Notes under the pieces: model-generated | The model's database searches: none | The model's input: the letters and a program-made list of their open reading frames with translations, nothing else | Told to the model about the DNA's origin: nothing | Part shown: one piece after another, positions 1 through 7,662 of the stretch | How positions within the stretch are numbered: the first letter of the stretch is position 1 | Layout: the number at the start of each line of letters is the position of its first letter | Assembly (NCBI GenBank): GCA_023299895.1 | Contig: JALZWI010000108.1 | Location: forward strand, 1 to 9,624 | DNA length: 9,624 nucleotides | From: Arenicella sp. | Lineage (GTDB): Bacteria; Pseudomonadota; Gammaproteobacteria; Arenicellales; Arenicellaceae | Direction of reading: 5' to 3' | Program-made: the position numbers and the translations under genes

Positions 1-1971
1 CAAGAGCTATTGATCCAAGTTGAGAAAGATGAACGAGGTAATAAAGGCGCAGCATTAACCACCTTTATCAGCCTTGCTGGTCGTTACTTAGTATTGATGC
101 CTAACAATCCTAAAGGCGGTGGAATTTCACGCCGAATCGAGGGCAAAGAACGACAAGAACTACGCGAGGCAATGTCAGAACTCGATATTCCTAAAGAACA
201 CGCTCTAATCGCGCGTACTGCCGGCATTGGTAAAAGCGCTGAAGAGTTACAGTGGGATTTAGACTACTTAAAGCGCTTGTCTGACGCCATTCAAGGAGCG
301 GCTGACTCACAACCCGCGCCATTTTTGGTTTATCAAGAAACTAACTTAGTCGTCCGCTCAATTCGTGATTATTTTCGTAGCGATATCACTGAAATCATTA
401 TTGATGACCAAGAGGTATTCGATCGCGCCACTCGATTTATGAATCAAGTGATGCCACAGAACGTTATCAAACTGAAGTTGTATGAAGATACAGTGCCACT
501 GTTCTCACGCTATCAAGTTGAACATCAAATAGAATCGGCCTACGCCCGTGAAGTTCGTTTGGGCTCTGGAGGTGCATTGGTTATTGATCCAACCGAAGCA
601 CTGACTTCGGTTGATGTTAACTCAGCTCGAGCAACCAAAGGCGGAGACATTGAAGAAACCGCTTTGCAAACCAATCTAGAGGCTGCAGAAGAAGTAGCAC
701 GCCAATTACGTATTCGCGATTTAGGTGGTTTGGTAGTCATTGATTTCATTGATATGTTATCAAATAAAAATCAACGTGCCGTTGAACAATGTTTGTCCAA
801 AGCACTTAAAGCAGACCGTGCGCGAGTGCAAGTCGGGCGTATTTCTCGTTTTGGTTTATTGGAAATGTCTCGTCAGCGATTACGCTCGTCTATTTCTGAT
901 TCGAATTACCATTCATGCCCACGCTGTGAAGGCCAAGGGCATATCAGAAGCGTCGGCTCTTCAGCCTTAAGCGTCTTACGTATCATTGAAGAAGAAGCTT
1001 TAAAAGAGAATACGGAAGCGATTAATGCTCATTTGCCTCTTAAGACTGCTACCTACTTACTGAATGAGAAGCGCCATGAAGTGACTCTACTGGAAACACG
1101 CTTAGGCACCAACATAACGATAATTCCTACTATAGAGCTAGAAACTCCACACTTCAAAATTCAACGTTTACGTAGTGAGGATTTGGATGAAATGCCAGAC
1201 CTACCAAGCTATAAAACTGAAATTCAAGAAGTCAAAGAAGATCCTCGTAAAGCGAAGTATCAGAAAAAACATCAACAAAGCAATGTCGTAATTGCGCCAA
1301 ATACGGCACCTGCCGTTGGCATTGAATCAATTCAAATGGGTGACAAGCCTGCTCCGACACCTGCGGCCCCAGTTGCCCCAATAGCCGTAGTCGAACCCAT
1401 AAAGCCTGGTATTTTTGTTCGTTTATGGCGTGCCTTATTTGCCACTGGCGATGAAGTGCCAGCTAAAAAAGAGCAAGAACGTAACAATAATAACAATCGT
1501 AATACACGTAACACCAATAACCGCAACTCGAATAACCGCAACTCGAATAACCGCAACCCGAATAATCGCAACCCGAATAATCGCAATAACCGTAATGCAA
1601 GTGGCGGCAATCGTAATACTCGAAATACGAAAAACCAACAAAATAAACGCCCTGAAAATAACGCAAAACCGGAAGGTGATTCACCAGCGGCCAAACCTGC
1701 TCGCAATAACGCGAACAGAAACCGTAACAGAAACCGTAACAGAAACCGTAACAGAAACCCTAACAACGTTGAAAAAGGTAACGATAACCAACAAAGCAAC
1801 GACCAACAAAATTCTGCTAGCAAGACACCTGCTAAAGCATCAAACAATACTAATAGTAATGCTTCGAACAGTACTAACGAGAACAATAAAACGAATAGCA
1901 GCCCGGTAACGGCTCCAAAAAAGCCTCAAAGTGAGGCCGATGGGAATCGCGCAAGTAATACTAAAAGTTAA
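1..1971 (+). CDS. rne: Ribonuclease E, C-terminal part (5' end outside window)
   Basis: Endoribonuclease that starts mRNA decay and processes rRNA and tRNA precursors at the inner membrane. The reading frame is open from base 1 and continues the family sequence, so the gene is cut by the window edge. Roughly the first 100 residues (N-terminus and most of the S1 domain) are missing. A TTG at position 10 is not the real start. Counting from base 1, R72-T73 matches the 5'-phosphate sensor motif, D205 and D248 (in VDVNS and VIDFIDM) match the catalytic Mg-binding aspartates D303 and D346 of E. coli, and C306-P-R-C309 is the zinc-link. Residues about 469-485 ([17 protein letters not shown]) resemble the amphipathic membrane-targeting helix. 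The tail after about residue 490 is N/R-rich low complexity. I recognise no enolase, RhlB or PNPase binding motif in it. The complete protein would be about 750 residues, against 1061 in E. coli. Confidence 0.97.
   Translation, partial: QELLIQVEKDERGNKGAALTTFISLAGRYLVLMPNNPKGGGISRRIEGKERQELREAMSELDIPKEHALIARTAGIGKSAEELQWDLDYLKRLSDAIQGAADSQPAPFLVYQETNLVVRSIRDYFRSDITEIIIDDQEVFDRATRFMNQVMPQNVIKLKLYEDTVPLFSRYQVEHQIESAYAREVRLGSGGALVIDPTEALTSVDVNSARATKGGDIEETALQTNLEAAEEVARQLRIRDLGGLVVIDFIDMLSNKNQRAVEQCLSKALKADRARVQVGRISRFGLLEMSRQRLRSSISDSNYHSCPRCEGQGHIRSVGSSALSVLRIIEEEALKENTEAINAHLPLKTATYLLNEKRHEVTLLETRLGTNITIIPTIELETPHFKIQRLRSEDLDEMPDLPSYKTEIQEVKEDPRKAKYQKKHQQSNVVIAPNTAPAVGIESIQMGDKPAPTPAAPVAPIAVVEPIKPGIFVRLWRALFATGDEVPAKKEQERNNNNNRNTRNTNNRNSNNRNSNNRNPNNRNPNNRNNRNASGGNRNTRNTKNQQNKRPENNAKPEGDSPAAKPARNNANRNRNRNRNRNRNRNPNNVEKGNDNQQSNDQQNSASKTPAKASNNTNSNASNSTNENNKTNSSPVTAPKKPQSEADGNRASNTKS
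1516..1587 (+). repeat. 15-bp tandem repeat inside rne
   Basis: Four head-to-tail 15-bp units (starts at 1516, 1531, 1546 and 1561; first unit AATAACCGCAACTCG) are followed by a 12-base partial copy to 1587. Differences between units are single C/T changes. Each unit is in frame and encodes N-N-R-N-S or N-N-R-N-P. Because the unit length is a multiple of three, copy-number change would lengthen or shorten the RNase E tail without breaking the frame. Confidence 0.9.
1714..1761 (+). repeat. 12-bp tandem repeat inside rne
   Basis: Four 12-bp units (AACAGAAACCGT; starts at 1714, 1726, 1738 and 1750) are identical except for one base in the last (CGT to CCT, so R becomes P). They encode an alternating N-R run. 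The stretch forms a dense block of positive charge, like the arginine-rich RNA-binding segments in other RNase E tails. Near identity of the units suggests recent expansion by slippage. Confidence 0.9.
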
Positions 1972-1998
1972 CTTATTCGAATATTATAAACAACTATC

Positions 1999-2034
1999 CC
2001 TCACATCAGATTAAACTGCTGTGAGGTTTTTTTT
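1999..2034 (+). terminator. Intrinsic terminator of rne
   Basis: CCTCACA (1999-2005) pairs with TGTGAGG (2020-2026). After a single T/C mismatch, three further pairs (CAG 2007-2009 with CTG 2016-2018) close a six-base loop. Eight T residues follow directly (2027-2034). It lies 27 bases after the rne stop codon on the same strand, so it should end rne transcription. Confidence 0.88.
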
Positions 2035-2061
2035 GTCGAAAATTTATACTTAACCCATAAT
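2033..2061 (+). promoter_or_regulatory. Possible sigma70-type promoter of the decayed glycosyltransferase
   Basis: TTGTCG (2033-2038, four of six matches to TTGACA) and CATAAT (2056-2061, five of six matches to TATAAT) are separated by 17 bases and lie upstream of the ATG at 2088. The -35 element overlaps the terminator T-tract. In AT-rich DNA such a match can arise by chance, so this is weak. No clear Shine-Dalgarno sequence precedes the ATG. Confidence 0.25.
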
Positions 2062-2087
2062 CAGCAATCACCTTAATCACTATAGAA

Positions 2088-3270
2088 ATGAAAATATTGC
2101 ACATCATTCCTTCGGTTGGGCCAGCTCGTGGCGGAGCAAGTAAAGCAATTTGAGACATGGTTAAAGTACTGCGATCAATTAATGTTAATGCAGAAATTGC
2201 CTGCACCAATGACAATGGTAATGAAACACTGAGTGGCCTTAGCCTCGGATAATTAAATTCTTATCAGCGCGTACCAGTATGGTTTTTCGCAAAGCATAGC
2301 TCACAAATCACATCAGTCAATGAATTTAGTTATTCAAAAAAATTTAAAGAATGGCTAAATAAATATATTGCTGATTATGATGTTATTCATGTCCATGCAC
2401 TATTTTCTTTTTGCTCAACCTACGCAATGAGGTTAGCTCGCAAACGCGGTATTTGCTACGTAGCTCACCCTATTGATCACCTAGAAGCGTGTTCATTAAA
2501 TCAAAGTCAAAACAAGAAAAACTATATCTGCACTTATTCGAATTTAACAACCTCCGACATGCGAACCATGTTCATTTCACAGCGCAATCTGAAGCACTGC
2601 AAGCGGGCACGATTGTAAACGGAATAAAGCCATTAATCATTCCGCTTGGGTTAGAGTTACCTAAACACAAATCAACAGCAAGAACAAACCTTGTGGAGAA
2701 ATGGTCTCATAATCCAGACATTCCTATCATTGCTTTTTTAGCTCGAGTTCACCCTAAAAAAGACTCGAATTGTTGCTGGCTGCGTTAGCGCAATCTAGCC
2801 TTAAATCATTTCAATTACTAATCGCAGGCCGCGGAGACAAAACATATATAGATGAACTAAAGGATCATATTAACAAGCTCCAATTGCAAAATCGTTGTCG
2901 CTTTATTTGCTACGCCGATGGTGATTATAAAAACGAATTTCTACAAGCGGCTGATCCATTTACCCTAACTTCATACTCAGAAAATTTTGGGATTGCCGTA
3001 CTCGAAGAACTCGCCAATGGAACGCCTACTTTAGTCACACAAGGTATTGCATTATCTAAATAGGTAGCTGAGCATGACTAAAGCTATCTTATACCGATGA
3101 GTATCAAATCAGTGTCGAGAGCATTAAATGATGCATTAGCATCACCCACGCTCTCAGAGAGAAAGGTCTGCGTGCTCGTAAATATGTCGAACAGCACCAT
3201 CAATGGTCACATCTAGCAAGACAATTGGAACAAGGCTATCAGACAATTATCACTGAAAAAAACAGCTTGA
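2088..3270 (+). pseudogene. Decayed GT4-type glycosyltransferase
   Basis: When the frames are joined, a whole family 1/GT4-like glycosyltransferase (about 390 residues) can be read. It begins MKILHIIPSVGPARGGASKAI at 2088, continues with YDVIHVHALFSF, IIPLGLELP, ARVHPKK, LLAALAQ and LLIAGRGD, and has the E-x7-E motif (SENFGIAVLEE, glutamates at 2980 and 3004). It ends near LRARKYVEQHHQWSHLARQL. It cannot be translated. There are in-frame stops at 2151 (TGA), 2250 (TAA), 3061 (TAG) and 3079 (TAA). Frame changes occur near 2505-2522 and 2756-2766 (each fits a one-base loss), then near 3085, 3120 and 3155. The exact end is uncertain because the native stop is lost; it abuts rlmD. The parent enzyme would transfer a sugar from an activated donor in envelope polysaccharide synthesis; the acceptor cannot be inferred. 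Neighbouring genes are intact, which argues against poor sequence quality. Confidence 0.9.
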
Positions 3271-3281
3271 TTTTCCCGCTC

Positions 3282-4631
3282 TCAGCGCTCAAACACAGCA
3301 ATAGATTCAACATGTGCGGTATGCGGAAACATATCGATCACACCAGCTTGTGTTAGCTTGTAACCATGTTCATTCACCATAACACCAGCATCGCGTGCTA
3401 AGGTTGCTGGCCCACATGACACATAAACAACTTTGGATGCTCCATACTCTGGCAAGCGTTTAATCATTTCGGCTGCGCCCGAGCGCGGTGGGTCTAATAA
3501 AATTTTGTCAAACTTACCTTGTAACCAACTCCCGTGACTTTCAGTGTTCATTTCTTCTTTGAATAAATCACCAAAATAAAAATCTATGTTATCGAGTTTA
3601 TTTAATTTTTTATTATGCAAAGCGCGCTCCACGAGAGCTTGATCACCCTCTACACCAATCACACTAGCTGCTTTACGAGCAAGAGGTAGCGTAAAGTTGC
3701 CAACACCACAAAATAAATCCAACACTCGATCATCCGATTGAATATCCAATAATTCAATGGTACGACTCACCAATTGTTGATTTATTCCGCCATTCACTTG
3801 AATAAAATCAGTCGGTAAAAACTCAACTCTAATATCGAATTCAGGAAAATCATAAAACAAAGAATCTGGATTTTTAGGGTAAAGCGGATGAACTGTTTTT
3901 AAATTACCAGGTTGCAGAAACAGCTGCACCTTATTTTTTTTAGCAAAGGCACTGAGCAAATCTAAGTCGCTTTGTACGAAAGTCTCAAGGTGCCGCAAAA
4001 TCATCACAATTGCATTATCTGCGACTGATATTTCCACTTGTGGAATACGATCATTACAACTGGTTTGCTCAAGTGTTTCACGTAAGGCAGGTAACATCGC
4101 CGACACTTCAGGGTACAAAACTTCGCACTTATCCGTGGGCTGGATATAACTGCTGTTACGTTCTCGAAAACCAACAATCATACCGCCTTTTTTAGGAACA
4201 AATTTAGCCCCTAAACGTGCACGACGCCGATAACCCCAAGCCTGACTGGTCATAGGCTCTAACAATGACTCTGGTTGCACTGCACCAATTTTTTTAAAAT
4301 TTTCGAGTAGTTGCTGCTGCTTGTATTTAATCTGTACTCGCTCATCCAGGTGTTGCAACACGCAACCTCCACACTCACCAAATACTGCACATTTTGGCTC
4401 AACACGGTGTTCAGATTCTTCCAGCACCTCAATCGTAGAACCAAACAAAAAACTCTTACGGTTTTCAACTGGCACATAACGAACTTTCTCGCCAGGCAGT
4501 GCGTAATCCACAAAAACGACCTTACATTCCTCATCCCTTCCTACACCTCGACCATCGTGCGCCATAGAACTAATAACGATTTCTCTAGGCGTTGTATCCA
4601 GAGGTTTACGGTTTCTGCGTCTTCTTGCCAT
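3282..4631 (-). CDS. rlmD: 23S rRNA (uracil-1939-C5)-methyltransferase RlmD
   Basis: SAM-dependent RNA methyltransferase that makes m5U1939 in 23S rRNA (formerly RumA). The 449-residue protein has a basic start (MARRRRNRK) and an N-terminal TRAM RNA-binding domain (about residues 12-70). Four cysteines match the [4Fe-4S] site of the family: C81, C87, C90 (CAVFGECGGC) and C169. The SAM-binding motif DLFCGVGNFTLPLA is at 305-318, and DPPRSG at 380-385. The nucleophile is C406 in VYVSCGPATLARD, and E442 in HVESIAVFER matches the catalytic base. These motifs separate RlmD from TrmA and RlmC. All key residues are present, so it should be active. The ATG at 4631 fits the family; no strong Shine-Dalgarno precedes it. 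In several relatives rlmD lies near cysM or relA; here the exonuclease and MAPEG genes separate it from cysM. It converges on the glycosyltransferase pseudogene with about 11 bp between. Confidence 0.96.
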   Translation of the reverse strand: MARRRRNRKPLDTTPREIVISSMAHDGRGVGRDEECKVVFVDYALPGEKVRYVPVENRKSFLFGSTIEVLEESEHRVEPKCAVFGECGGCVLQHLDERVQIKYKQQQLLENFKKIGAVQPESLLEPMTSQAWGYRRRARLGAKFVPKKGGMIVGFRERNSSYIQPTDKCEVLYPEVSAMLPALRETLEQTSCNDRIPQVEISVADNAIVMILRHLETFVQSDLDLLSAFAKKNKVQLFLQPGNLKTVHPLYPKNPDSLFYDFPEFDIRVEFLPTDFIQVNGGINQQLVSRTIELLDIQSDDRVLDLFCGVGNFTLPLARKAASVIGVEGDQALVERALHNKKLNKLDNIDFYFGDLFKEEMNTESHGSWLQGKFDKILLDPPRSGAAEMIKRLPEYGASKVVYVSCGPATLARDAGVMVNEHGYKLTQAGVIDMFPHTAHVESIAVFER

Positions 4632-4748
4632 GTTAGGTTCTTTATTTTAAGTAGATTGAATCAAGTAAAATGGAGCTTGCGTATTCTAGTGCATAATCAA
4701 ATCGATAGGTATATGATTATCCAACTCAATACATAACAGAAAATATTT

Positions 4749-5132
4749 ATGAGCTATCTAATCTTCGTAACAGTTTCCTTATTGATTCAATATACCTATT
4801 TTTCAATGTCTGCTGGGATTGCACGTGACAAAGGTGACGTTAAAGCGCCAGCCATGTCTGGTGACGAAAATTTTGAACGTAAACTACGCGTACAAATGAA
4901 CACGCTGGAACAACTAATCATTACCATTCCTGCAATGTGGATATGCGGTGTTTATTTTCGAGCTGATGTTGCTGCGATATTAGGCTTAGTATTTTTGGTT
5001 GGGCGCTTTATCTATTGTACCGCCTACTTAAATAATCCAGCTTCGCGCGGCAAAGGCATGATTATAGGATTTCTAGCCAATATGGCTCTGCTGTTGTGCT
5101 GCTTGGTTGTTGCAATAACTAAGTTACTTTAA
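4749..5132 (+). CDS. MAPEG family integral membrane protein
   Basis: Small membrane protein of 127 residues in the MAPEG family (membrane-associated proteins in eicosanoid and glutathione metabolism). Four hydrophobic segments are visible at about 3-25, 54-70, 75-95 and 103-126. The hydrophilic loop after the first carries the family fingerprint E43-x3-R47-x3-N51-x2-E54 (ERKLRVQMNTLE), followed by LVGRFIYCTAYLNNPASRGKG. The equivalent Arg and Asn contact glutathione in characterised members such as LTC4 synthase and microsomal GST. For bacterial members the substrate is generally unknown, so I call only the family. The ATG at 4749 is preceded by an AT-rich sequence with no good Shine-Dalgarno. 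The gene is divergent from rlmD (117-bp gap) and converges with the exonuclease gene (14 bp between stops). I saw no clear hairpin terminator in that gap. Confidence 0.88.
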   Translation: MSYLIFVTVSLLIQYTYFSMSAGIARDKGDVKAPAMSGDENFERKLRVQMNTLEQLIITIPAMWICGVYFRADVAAILGLVFLVGRFIYCTAYLNNPASRGKGMIIGFLANMALLLCCLVVAITKLL

Positions 5133-5146
5133 GAGTTATTAAAAAT

Positions 5147-5917
5147 TCATTGCCAGTTTTCTAAAAACTCTTGCAGATGCGGCTCGCCTTTTTGTAAAGT
5201 CTGTTTAATTAATTGGTACTCTTGTTCCAATGAGCCATCATTTAAATTTCCTTTCACATATTGCCAATGCAAATAGACTAAATAGGTATTAAGGGCATCG
5301 GTTTCGCAGTAGTCACGGATTTGTTTAATTTCGCCAGCTTGGTACTGATCCCATACTTTAGCACCACTCATACCCATCTTACCTGGAAAACCTAAAAGAA
5401 CCGCTATTTCGTCTAATGGTGCAAAAGCACGATTACTATAACCAGCAACCACATCCATTAGGTCGGTATGACGTGAATGAAAGCGACTAATGTAATTATT
5501 CCATTTAAAACTGCTATCGTCTTCGCCAGTCTCCCAATATCGTGAAGCCTGTACTTTATTGATAAGCCCTCGATAGTGTAGAACAGGTAGATCAAAACCG
5601 CTGCCGTTCCAAGTGACTAATGTTGGTGTATGTTTATCCACGCCATCAAAAAAATTTTGGATGATTTCTTTCTCGCTGCTTGTTTCGCTACCCAGTGTCC
5701 AAATGGAAAATTGATCTTTGTGAATGTTACGGTAGACCGCCGAAATGGCAACGACTCTTTGTAAGTGCGTGGCAAGAAACTCGTGCCCGACTTTTTCACG
5801 CCGAATGTTAAACATCGCGGTCGCAACATCAGCATCACTTAAACCATCTAAGTCATACAGTTTTCGACCACCTTCAACGTCGGGGATGGTTTCAATATCA
5901 AATGCGAGTACATTCAT
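5147..5917 (-). CDS. Predicted 3'-5' exonuclease, PolB-exonuclease-like (PF10108 type)
   Basis: A 256-residue DnaQ-fold exonuclease resembling the family described as related to the proofreading domain of DNA polymerase B. The DEDD catalytic set is complete: D7 and E9 in LAFDIETIPD (Exo I), D109 in WNGSGFDLP (Exo II), and Y203-x3-D207 in DYCETDALNTYLVY (Exo III, DEDDy type). There is no polymerase domain, so this is a stand-alone nuclease. Its substrate in the cell (DNA or RNA) is not known to me. The start at 5917 places the Exo I motif at the usual extreme N-terminus. A second ATG four bases downstream is out of frame. It is the last gene of the minus-strand run, 50 bp after cysM, and the gap holds a 19-bp tandem duplication. 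Confidence 0.9.
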   Translation of the reverse strand: MNVLAFDIETIPDVEGGRKLYDLDGLSDADVATAMFNIRREKVGHEFLATHLQRVVAISAVYRNIHKDQFSIWTLGSETSSEKEIIQNFFDGVDKHTPTLVTWNGSGFDLPVLHYRGLINKVQASRYWETGEDDSSFKWNNYISRFHSRHTDLMDVVAGYSNRAFAPLDEIAVLLGFPGKMGMSGAKVWDQYQAGEIKQIRDYCETDALNTYLVYLHWQYVKGNLNDGSLEQEYQLIKQTLQKGEPHLQEFLENWQ

Positions 5918-5929
5918 AAAATTATAAAT

Positions 5930-5967
5930 TTAAGCGAGAAAGTGCATATTAAGCGAGAAAGCGCATA
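5930..5967 (-). repeat. 19-bp tandem duplication between cysM and the exonuclease gene
   Basis: Bases 5930-5948 and 5949-5967 are copies of one 19-bp unit differing at a single position (T5943 versus C5962). The second copy directly abuts the cysM stop codon (5968-5970). Read on the minus strand, each copy contains ATG, four sense codons and TAA (encoding MRFLA, then MHFLA). Two tiny reading frames therefore sit in the leader of the exonuclease gene; whether they are translated is unknown. Confidence 0.85.
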
Positions 5968-6867
5968 TTAATAGACGCCAGTGGACAAATAGCGATCACC
6001 ACGATCACACACAATCGATACAATCACCGCCTTATTGCCCAACGCCTCTTGTTCTTGTGCAACTTGCAAAGCAACCGCCATCGCACCACCAGAAGAAACA
6101 CCGGCAAAAATCCCCTCTTGCGTTGCAAGCTTGCGCATAGTTTGCTCAGCGGCTTCTTGACCTACATCGATGGTTCGATCTACTCGCTTGGCTTCAAATA
6201 TCTTTGGTAAATATTCAATTGGCCAACGGCGAATTCCTGGAATCTGCGCATCATCATCCGGCTGTACACCAACAATTTTCACATCAGGGTTTTGCTCTTT
6301 TAGATAACGTGACACACCCATGATTGTGCCAGTCGTGCCCATCGAGCTAACAAAATGTGTTACCTCACCTTCGGTGTCACGCCAAATTTCTGGGCCAGTA
6401 GATTCGTAATGGGCATTCCAATTATCGGGATTCGAGAATTGATCTAATACTTTACCTTTACCATCTGCTTGCATTTCAGCGGCCAAATCACGTGCTAGCT
6501 CCATACCGCCAGCTTCAGCAGAAACGGACACCAACTCAGCGCCAAAAGCACGCATCGACGCACGGCGTTCTTCGCTCATATTGTCTGGCATAATCAACAC
6601 CATTCGGTAGCCTTTCATGGCCGCGACCATTGCTAGCGCAATACCAGTATTGCCACTGGTTGGTTCAATCAAGGTATCACCTGGCTTAATATCGCCACGC
6701 GCTTCTGCCTTGGCAATCATGTTGAGCGCTGGGCGATCTTTTACTGAACCCGCAGGATTATTGCCTTCTAACTTACCAAAAACAGTAACGTGTTCGCCCT
6801 GCCAAAGTCGTTTTAAAGCGACTAATGGCGTATTGCCTACTTGGTCTTCAATATAGTGTTTACGCAT
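5968..6867 (-). CDS. cysM: Cysteine synthase B (O-acetylserine sulfhydrylase B)
   Basis: PLP-dependent enzyme that makes L-cysteine from O-acetylserine and sulfide; the CysM form also accepts thiosulfate, giving S-sulfocysteine. Cytosolic, 299 residues against 303 in E. coli. The PLP lysine is K43 in NPAGSVKDRPA, the substrate-binding loop is TSGNTG (70-75), and the phosphate-binding loop is GTTGT (177-181). GIRRWP (211-216) and the C-terminal CDRGDRYLSTGVY are the CysM-specific features: CysK lacks the RRW group, and the cysteine (C287) matches C280 of E. coli CysM. It starts 26 bp after the yccA-like stop, which suggests co-transcription from upstream. No obvious Shine-Dalgarno precedes the ATG. 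I saw no CysB-like site, although I cannot exclude one. Confidence 0.96.
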   Translation of the reverse strand: MRKHYIEDQVGNTPLVALKRLWQGEHVTVFGKLEGNNPAGSVKDRPALNMIAKAEARGDIKPGDTLIEPTSGNTGIALAMVAAMKGYRMVLIMPDNMSEERRASMRAFGAELVSVSAEAGGMELARDLAAEMQADGKGKVLDQFSNPDNWNAHYESTGPEIWRDTEGEVTHFVSSMGTTGTIMGVSRYLKEQNPDVKIVGVQPDDDAQIPGIRRWPIEYLPKIFEAKRVDRTIDVGQEAAEQTMRKLATQEGIFAGVSSGGAMAVALQVAQEQEALGNKAVIVSIVCDRGDRYLSTGVY

Positions 6868-6893
6868 CAGAATCTAATACTAATCGTAGCTTT

Positions 6894-7601
6894 TTAGTCG
6901 TCGCCCATGTGCATTAAAAATTGCACCACATACCAAAACAACAAGGCAACAGACGCAAACAATGCTAAAGAAGCAGCAACGTGTTGATCTTCACGATATA
7001 CATGCAAAATATTTGACGTCGTGTACAAAATAGAACCCGAGGCAAATGCAATCATAATGGCTGAAAACAAAGTGCCTAGCTGAAAACCAAATGCAATTGA
7101 AGCGATAATCACGCCCAGTGCGATAACGCCACCAATCGCTAGCGCAGGCGCTAGGAATGAAAAGTCTTTGCGTGTTGTGAAAACCACAAAGGTCAAACCA
7201 GTTACGAGTGAGGCAGTAATTAATGCGGCATTAGGAAGTACATCTGGCGCATATCGCAATGCTATGTAGATGAGCGGTAAAAAGATGATAGCTTCAGCAA
7301 CTATATACAGCCCCAAACCAGCGTACTGCATCTCACGGGAGTGATCACTTCTGGCCCATTTATCTGCAACCGTGCCAACTAACATAAAAGCACCGAGTAC
7401 CAATAACCAACTCCACTTACTGGTTGATAGCATTGCCATGATCTGTTCGCCCAAGCCCATTCTCAACAACTGTGCTTCAAGCAAGGAAAATGCAGCAATC
7501 GCAATGGCTAAATGACCATAAGTACGTCGAATAAACGCGGCTTTTTGTTCGCCGGGCAATTCGCTAACAACAGAACCGGAGGCAACATCTAAATAACTCA
7601 T
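6894..7601 (-). CDS. Bax inhibitor-1/YccA family inner membrane protein
   Basis: Multi-pass membrane protein, 235 residues from the chosen start, with about seven hydrophobic segments after a short soluble N-terminus. It contains FIRRTYGHLAIAIA at the first segment, TTRKDFSFLAP (about 142-152), which closely matches the TTRKDMSFL motif I recall from E. coli YccA, and ILYTTSNILHVYRED near the end. YccA in E. coli interacts with the FtsH protease and protects SecY; the broader family includes calcium-leak proteins. An upstream in-frame ATG at 7616 would add five residues. The start at 7601 is preferred because GAGGAG (7614-7609) lies seven bases before it, and that site would overlap the upstream ATG. 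The acidic residue of the C-terminal motif (D in human BI-1, E in E. coli YccA) is threonine here. The gene sits between recJ and cysM in the same direction. Confidence 0.92.
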   Translation of the reverse strand: MSYLDVASGSVVSELPGEQKAAFIRRTYGHLAIAIAAFSLLEAQLLRMGLGEQIMAMLSTSKWSWLLVLGAFMLVGTVADKWARSDHSREMQYAGLGLYIVAEAIIFLPLIYIALRYAPDVLPNAALITASLVTGLTFVVFTTRKDFSFLAPALAIGGVIALGVIIASIAFGFQLGTLFSAIMIAFASGSILYTTSNILHVYREDQHVAASLALFASVALLFWYVVQFLMHMGDD

Positions 7602-7608
7602 AACTAAA

Positions 7609-7614
7609 CTCCTC
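7609..7614 (-). promoter_or_regulatory. Shine-Dalgarno site deciding the yccA-like start
   Basis: GAGGAG on the minus strand, with seven bases between it and the ATG at 7601. It overlaps the alternative ATG at 7616-7614, so ribosomes bound here should initiate at 7601. It is the only strong Shine-Dalgarno match I noticed in front of a gene in this window. Confidence 0.8.
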
Positions 7615-7662
7615 ATTAAATAATATAATATATATAAATATTAACATGGTGTTGATGATTGA

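Noticed and set aside
1332..1886. Long open frame on the minus strand opposite the rne tail, rich in Leu, Arg and Phe
   Set aside because: It is the complement of the N/R repeat region; the repetitive composition removes stops in other frames. The plus-strand frame continues a recognised RNase E, so this is a shadow.
2427..3063. Three short plus-strand open frames that could be taken for separate small genes
   Set aside because: Each is a consecutive piece of a single glycosyltransferase, in order and without overlap in content, so they are fragments of one pseudogene.
3250..3290. Possible terminator of rlmD on the minus strand, with seven T residues (3262-3256) after the stop
   Set aside because: The only hairpin I could form upstream is a 4-bp stem with a 3-base loop, and it is separated from the T-run by about 15 bases. 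That is too weak to call.
4632..4748. Divergent promoters between rlmD and the MAPEG gene
   Set aside because: Several AT-rich hexamers (for example TAGAAT on the minus strand, TATGAT on the plus strand) resemble -10 boxes, but none has a reasonable -35 at 16-18 bases. Promoters must be here, but I cannot place them.
7602..7662. Very AT-rich gap before the yccA-like gene as a promoter or regulatory palindrome
   Set aside because: The TA-rich run gives many chance -10 matches and partial self-complementarity, with no matching -35 and no perfect inverted repeat.
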